From the NCBI GenBank assembly GCA_037501455.1, contig CM074865.1, positions 31,850,501-31,914,500 on the forward strand: DNA of 64,000 bases. Reading direction: 5' to 3'. The translations under genes were made by a program, and so were the position numbers. Source of the stretch: Lantana camara (Eukaryota > Streptophyta > Magnoliopsida > Lamiales > Verbenaceae). Positions 61,417 through 64,000 of the stretch are shown here, one piece after another; positions within the stretch are counted from its first letter, which is position 1; every line of letters starts with the position of its first letter. Under the pieces are notes generated by a model. That model was given only the letters and a program-made list of their open reading frames with translations, had not been told where the DNA came from and did no database searches.

Positions 61417-63875
61417 TTAGTCGTCAAAGTTCCTTTGCTTTTGTGGCGGGTTTGTGACAATCCATAACAGAGAAATTGTAATGGAAAGCAGTCCCGTCCA
61501 AACATACACAATCGTAGGAACTTTTCCTTTCCTTCCCATCAACCCCTTCAAAAAAGGATACATATGCGCCAACACCCAAAAGCAGAAAAAAACAGATGCC
61601 AAAAGCTTACTCCACTGCGGTATAATGCTGTATATAGTCGTTGCGAACCCAATCACCAGTGCAATAACATTCACAAGCATGATAATCAGGGGCATTATGA
61701 ACAACCCGGTCCACTTCACCACGTAAAGATCCGCATACATATCGCCCTCCTCGTCTTGACTAACGCCCTCCTTCGTGGGATCCTTGGTACGTATCTCGAT
61801 CCCCGTCGTCACCTTAAGGAACCCCTGCAGTACCGCCACGAAGTAGGCACTGACGCCCCCGATCACCCAAAACTGCTCGTTCCTCCACCACTCCTCCAAT
61901 CCGATCCCGGACCACTTCACCTCCAAGATGTTGAGGAGACAGGAGATCAGCAAGAGTATGAGGATGTAAATCGAGAATTCGAGTGAGAACGACTTCACTA
62001 TAAACTGGCGCGTGAAGAGACATACGGCAGGGAGGAAGCAGTAGATGACTAAGTAGATGGAGGAGAAGGGGTAGACGGCGATGTTCAAGTAGGCAATGCG
62101 GTGGAGGAACTTGAGGCGTTTGCTTGCAAGGAGGGCATTGTTTCTCGAGAAAAAAATCTCGATTGAGCCGGTGCCCCATCGGAGGACCTGGTGGAGGCGG
62201 TCGGTGAGGTTGATGGGGGCTGTGCCCCTGAAGGCATCACGTTTGGTCATGCAGTAGACGGACCGCCAACCGCGGTTGTGCATGCGGTAGCCGGTGATGA
62301 CGTCCTCTCTGGCGGACCCGTATATCCAGCCTATTCTGTCTCCCCATTCAGTCTTATCCTCATACCTAAATACACGAAATATATGCACACAATGATATAG
62401 GTAGTGTTTCCAGACTAATAAATGGAAGTTTGTTCAGAGTCACAACCCGCTTCCCAGAATTTTTGCAGACATTGGAGTGATTTTTTTTTTTACCCCACCA
62501 CTCCCTATCTTTACTACTCTAAGTTCTTACAACATTTGATTTCTACTTTAGCTTTTTCAAAAGAAAAACTTTTGCATATACACACACAAAGGGACATTAT
62601 ATCTGATTTTTATAGGGATCCATCTGAAAGCCTGGTGTTAGAGGACAATGGAATTTCACATTGTTGTATAGTCTCTAACAATGTAAGAACTTGAAAGTTT
62701 AGTACTTTAAAAAATAGTTGCAATATATAACTTTGCACAAAGTAAAATAATGGAGGGAAATCAAAATAATATATATTCAGCAAGGAGACGAAAAAATCTT
62801 ACCAGCATGAAATGACAGCAATAGCCTCAGCAACAGTAGGAGCATCTAGCGGGAGGCGTGGGATGATGAGTGCACCAGGAGGCCTACCATTCTTGATGCT
62901 GAAATGATCAGCCAAAGGCCGTCCTTGAAACTCTGCAACTGCTATAGAATCGAAGAACATGTTGGAGTTCCCAAACTTTTTTGGAAGCCCCAAATCTGGA
63001 TGTGCTGTTAGGGGCACATCTTCGTCGGTTTGGGGATCAAAATTCCTAGCCCGGACCTTAGTTTGTCCGAACACACCCTTATATTCCTTCGCTCGTGGTG
63101 GATGGAAACCGTATAGTGCATACCTTCTGAACATGCATCCCGTTCCCACATAAACCGGACCCTGGAGACCGTCCAGAGCTCTCATATTTGCTGATTTTGT
63201 TTAAGAAACTCGTGTTAGAGGCAAATACAAGAAATTTATGGTAATATATTTGAGTGGATCACTTCTACTACCCATGAGGTTCTTGGCATTTCACTTTCAG
63301 TGGAAAAACCAAAACTACATAACATCCCTACTCGAGAGGGATGTTTATACACACAGATAAATAAAATCTCAGAGGTGCTATCGTAATTTATAAAACGTGA
63401 GAGACTTATCTGTTAATTCACAAAACCTTAGGGATAGAAGATGTAATCACACAATATATTTGTTATTTTAAAGAAAATAACAAAGAGTTTTGTTGTTACC
63501 ATCAAAAAAGACGGTGTTATGGTTAGCATATCTGTCAGAAGGATCTATCCCTTCAAATCTTTGTGGGAATTGCACGTAGCTGACACGATCACCACCTCGG
63601 TCCATCATGTAGCACATGCCTTCTCTGATAGCTTTAGAGTAATAGACATAGTGATCATAGTCCAAGTTCAGGATGAAGGGCCCATTGGATAATATGGCAG
63701 ATGCCCTCACTAAGGCATTCATTGCTCCCGCTTTCTTGTTATGATCAAAAACTTTGCGTTTTTCGCGAGAGACGTAGGCAAACATGGGAAGCCTTATGTC
63801 AATGCCGGTGAAGTCCAATTTCCCCTCATCCGGACCACCTAGGACCGGATCGTTATCAGGCACATTGCTCATGAT
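61417..63875 (-). CDS. CSLD: Cellulose synthase-like protein D, C-terminal half (gene continues past the window end)
   Basis: Three exons on the minus strand: 63875-63500, 63190-62803 and 62365-61417, with GT-AG introns and continuous phase. They give the last 570 residues; the family is usually about 1100-1180, so the N-terminal half (RING-like finger, first two membrane segments, first catalytic Asp) is outside. Visible motifs are a DxD box written DYD, the DRGGD segment, an ED box (RED instead of the usual TED), QVLRW, then the EVKWSG and EEWWRNEQF segments and about six membrane helices. CSLD proteins are processive family-2 glycosyltransferases of Golgi or plasma membrane, needed for tip growth and cell-plate walls. 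The C-terminus ends NFDD and lacks the FQFP tail common in CSLDs. The paralogue cannot be fixed. Confidence 0.92.
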
Positions 63876-64000
63876 CTGTCAACACAGTAATTAAAAAAGT
63901 ATATTCACATATATTATGTTCGAATCACACTACAGAGTAATTATAGCGATGATTACCGACTCCCTCGAGAATTACTACAATTACAAAAACAACCCTTTAG
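63876..64000 (-). other. CSLD: CSLD intron, cut by the window end
   Basis: The acceptor sequence TTGACAG on the minus strand precedes the exon at 63875. No further coding sequence was recognised up to the window end. Confidence 0.7.

Noticed and set aside
61564..61986. Plus-strand 140-codon frame over the last CSLD exon
   Set aside because: Mirror frame of the CSLD membrane region.

Overview
The window is nuclear DNA of a flowering plant. It shows multi-exon genes with GT-AG introns, a plant-specific CSLD gene, long-terminal-repeat (LTR) retrotransposons of the Ty3/gypsy Tekay/Del type, and initiator-tRNA-Met primer-binding sites. The species cannot be named from the sequence. About three quarters of the window (1-47568) is a stack of LTR retrotransposons inserted into each other; the last quarter (48898-63875) holds two ordinary genes.

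Stack, oldest to youngest. Element D is a Ty3/gypsy pol remnant (30573-32199 and 46480-47030) with the last part of its 3' LTR (47031-47568). Element C is a coding-empty, LARD-like element (17306-30572) inserted in D. Its 3' LTR is split by two solo LTRs, I (21798-25128, imperfect target duplication) and J (25824-28971, perfect ACTTC duplication). Its 5' LTR is split by LTR E (tail 15192-17305), which is split by gypsy element B (6767-15191). B's 5' LTR is in turn split by element A (1-6766), a coding-empty element with a 4.17 kb LTR. The second break in D is solo LTR G, in reverse orientation (32200-46479, perfect GGTCG duplication). G holds a truncated forward LTR H (32395 to about 33872) and copia-type element F (34633-44732, minus strand, perfect ATATA duplication). 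LTR divergence counted by eye follows this order: C about 8-9 percent, B about 3.6, A about 2.5, F about 0.7.

All gypsy-type coding regions are broken by stops, frameshifts and catalytic-residue changes. F is the youngest element but its internal region is decayed, so it was probably mobilised by proteins of another copy. The LTRs, although diverged, share a set of structured motifs: a hairpin at the TAGGGT...ACCCTT block, a CAGTC/GACTG hairpin, a long-range GCTAGGCGG/CCGCCTAGC inverted repeat, and GC-rich quasi-palindromic repeats whose core differs between families. Element A also carries a 12-unit hairpin array.

Genes. CTF18 (plus strand, CDS 48898-60737, 23 exons inferred, 988 residues) encodes the large subunit of an alternative clamp loader used in sister-chromatid cohesion and replication. 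A cellulose synthase-like D gene (CSLD, minus strand, last three exons 61417-63875) runs convergently toward it and continues past the window end. The two are functionally unrelated neighbours. The CSLD has unusual residues beside two of its catalytic aspartates.
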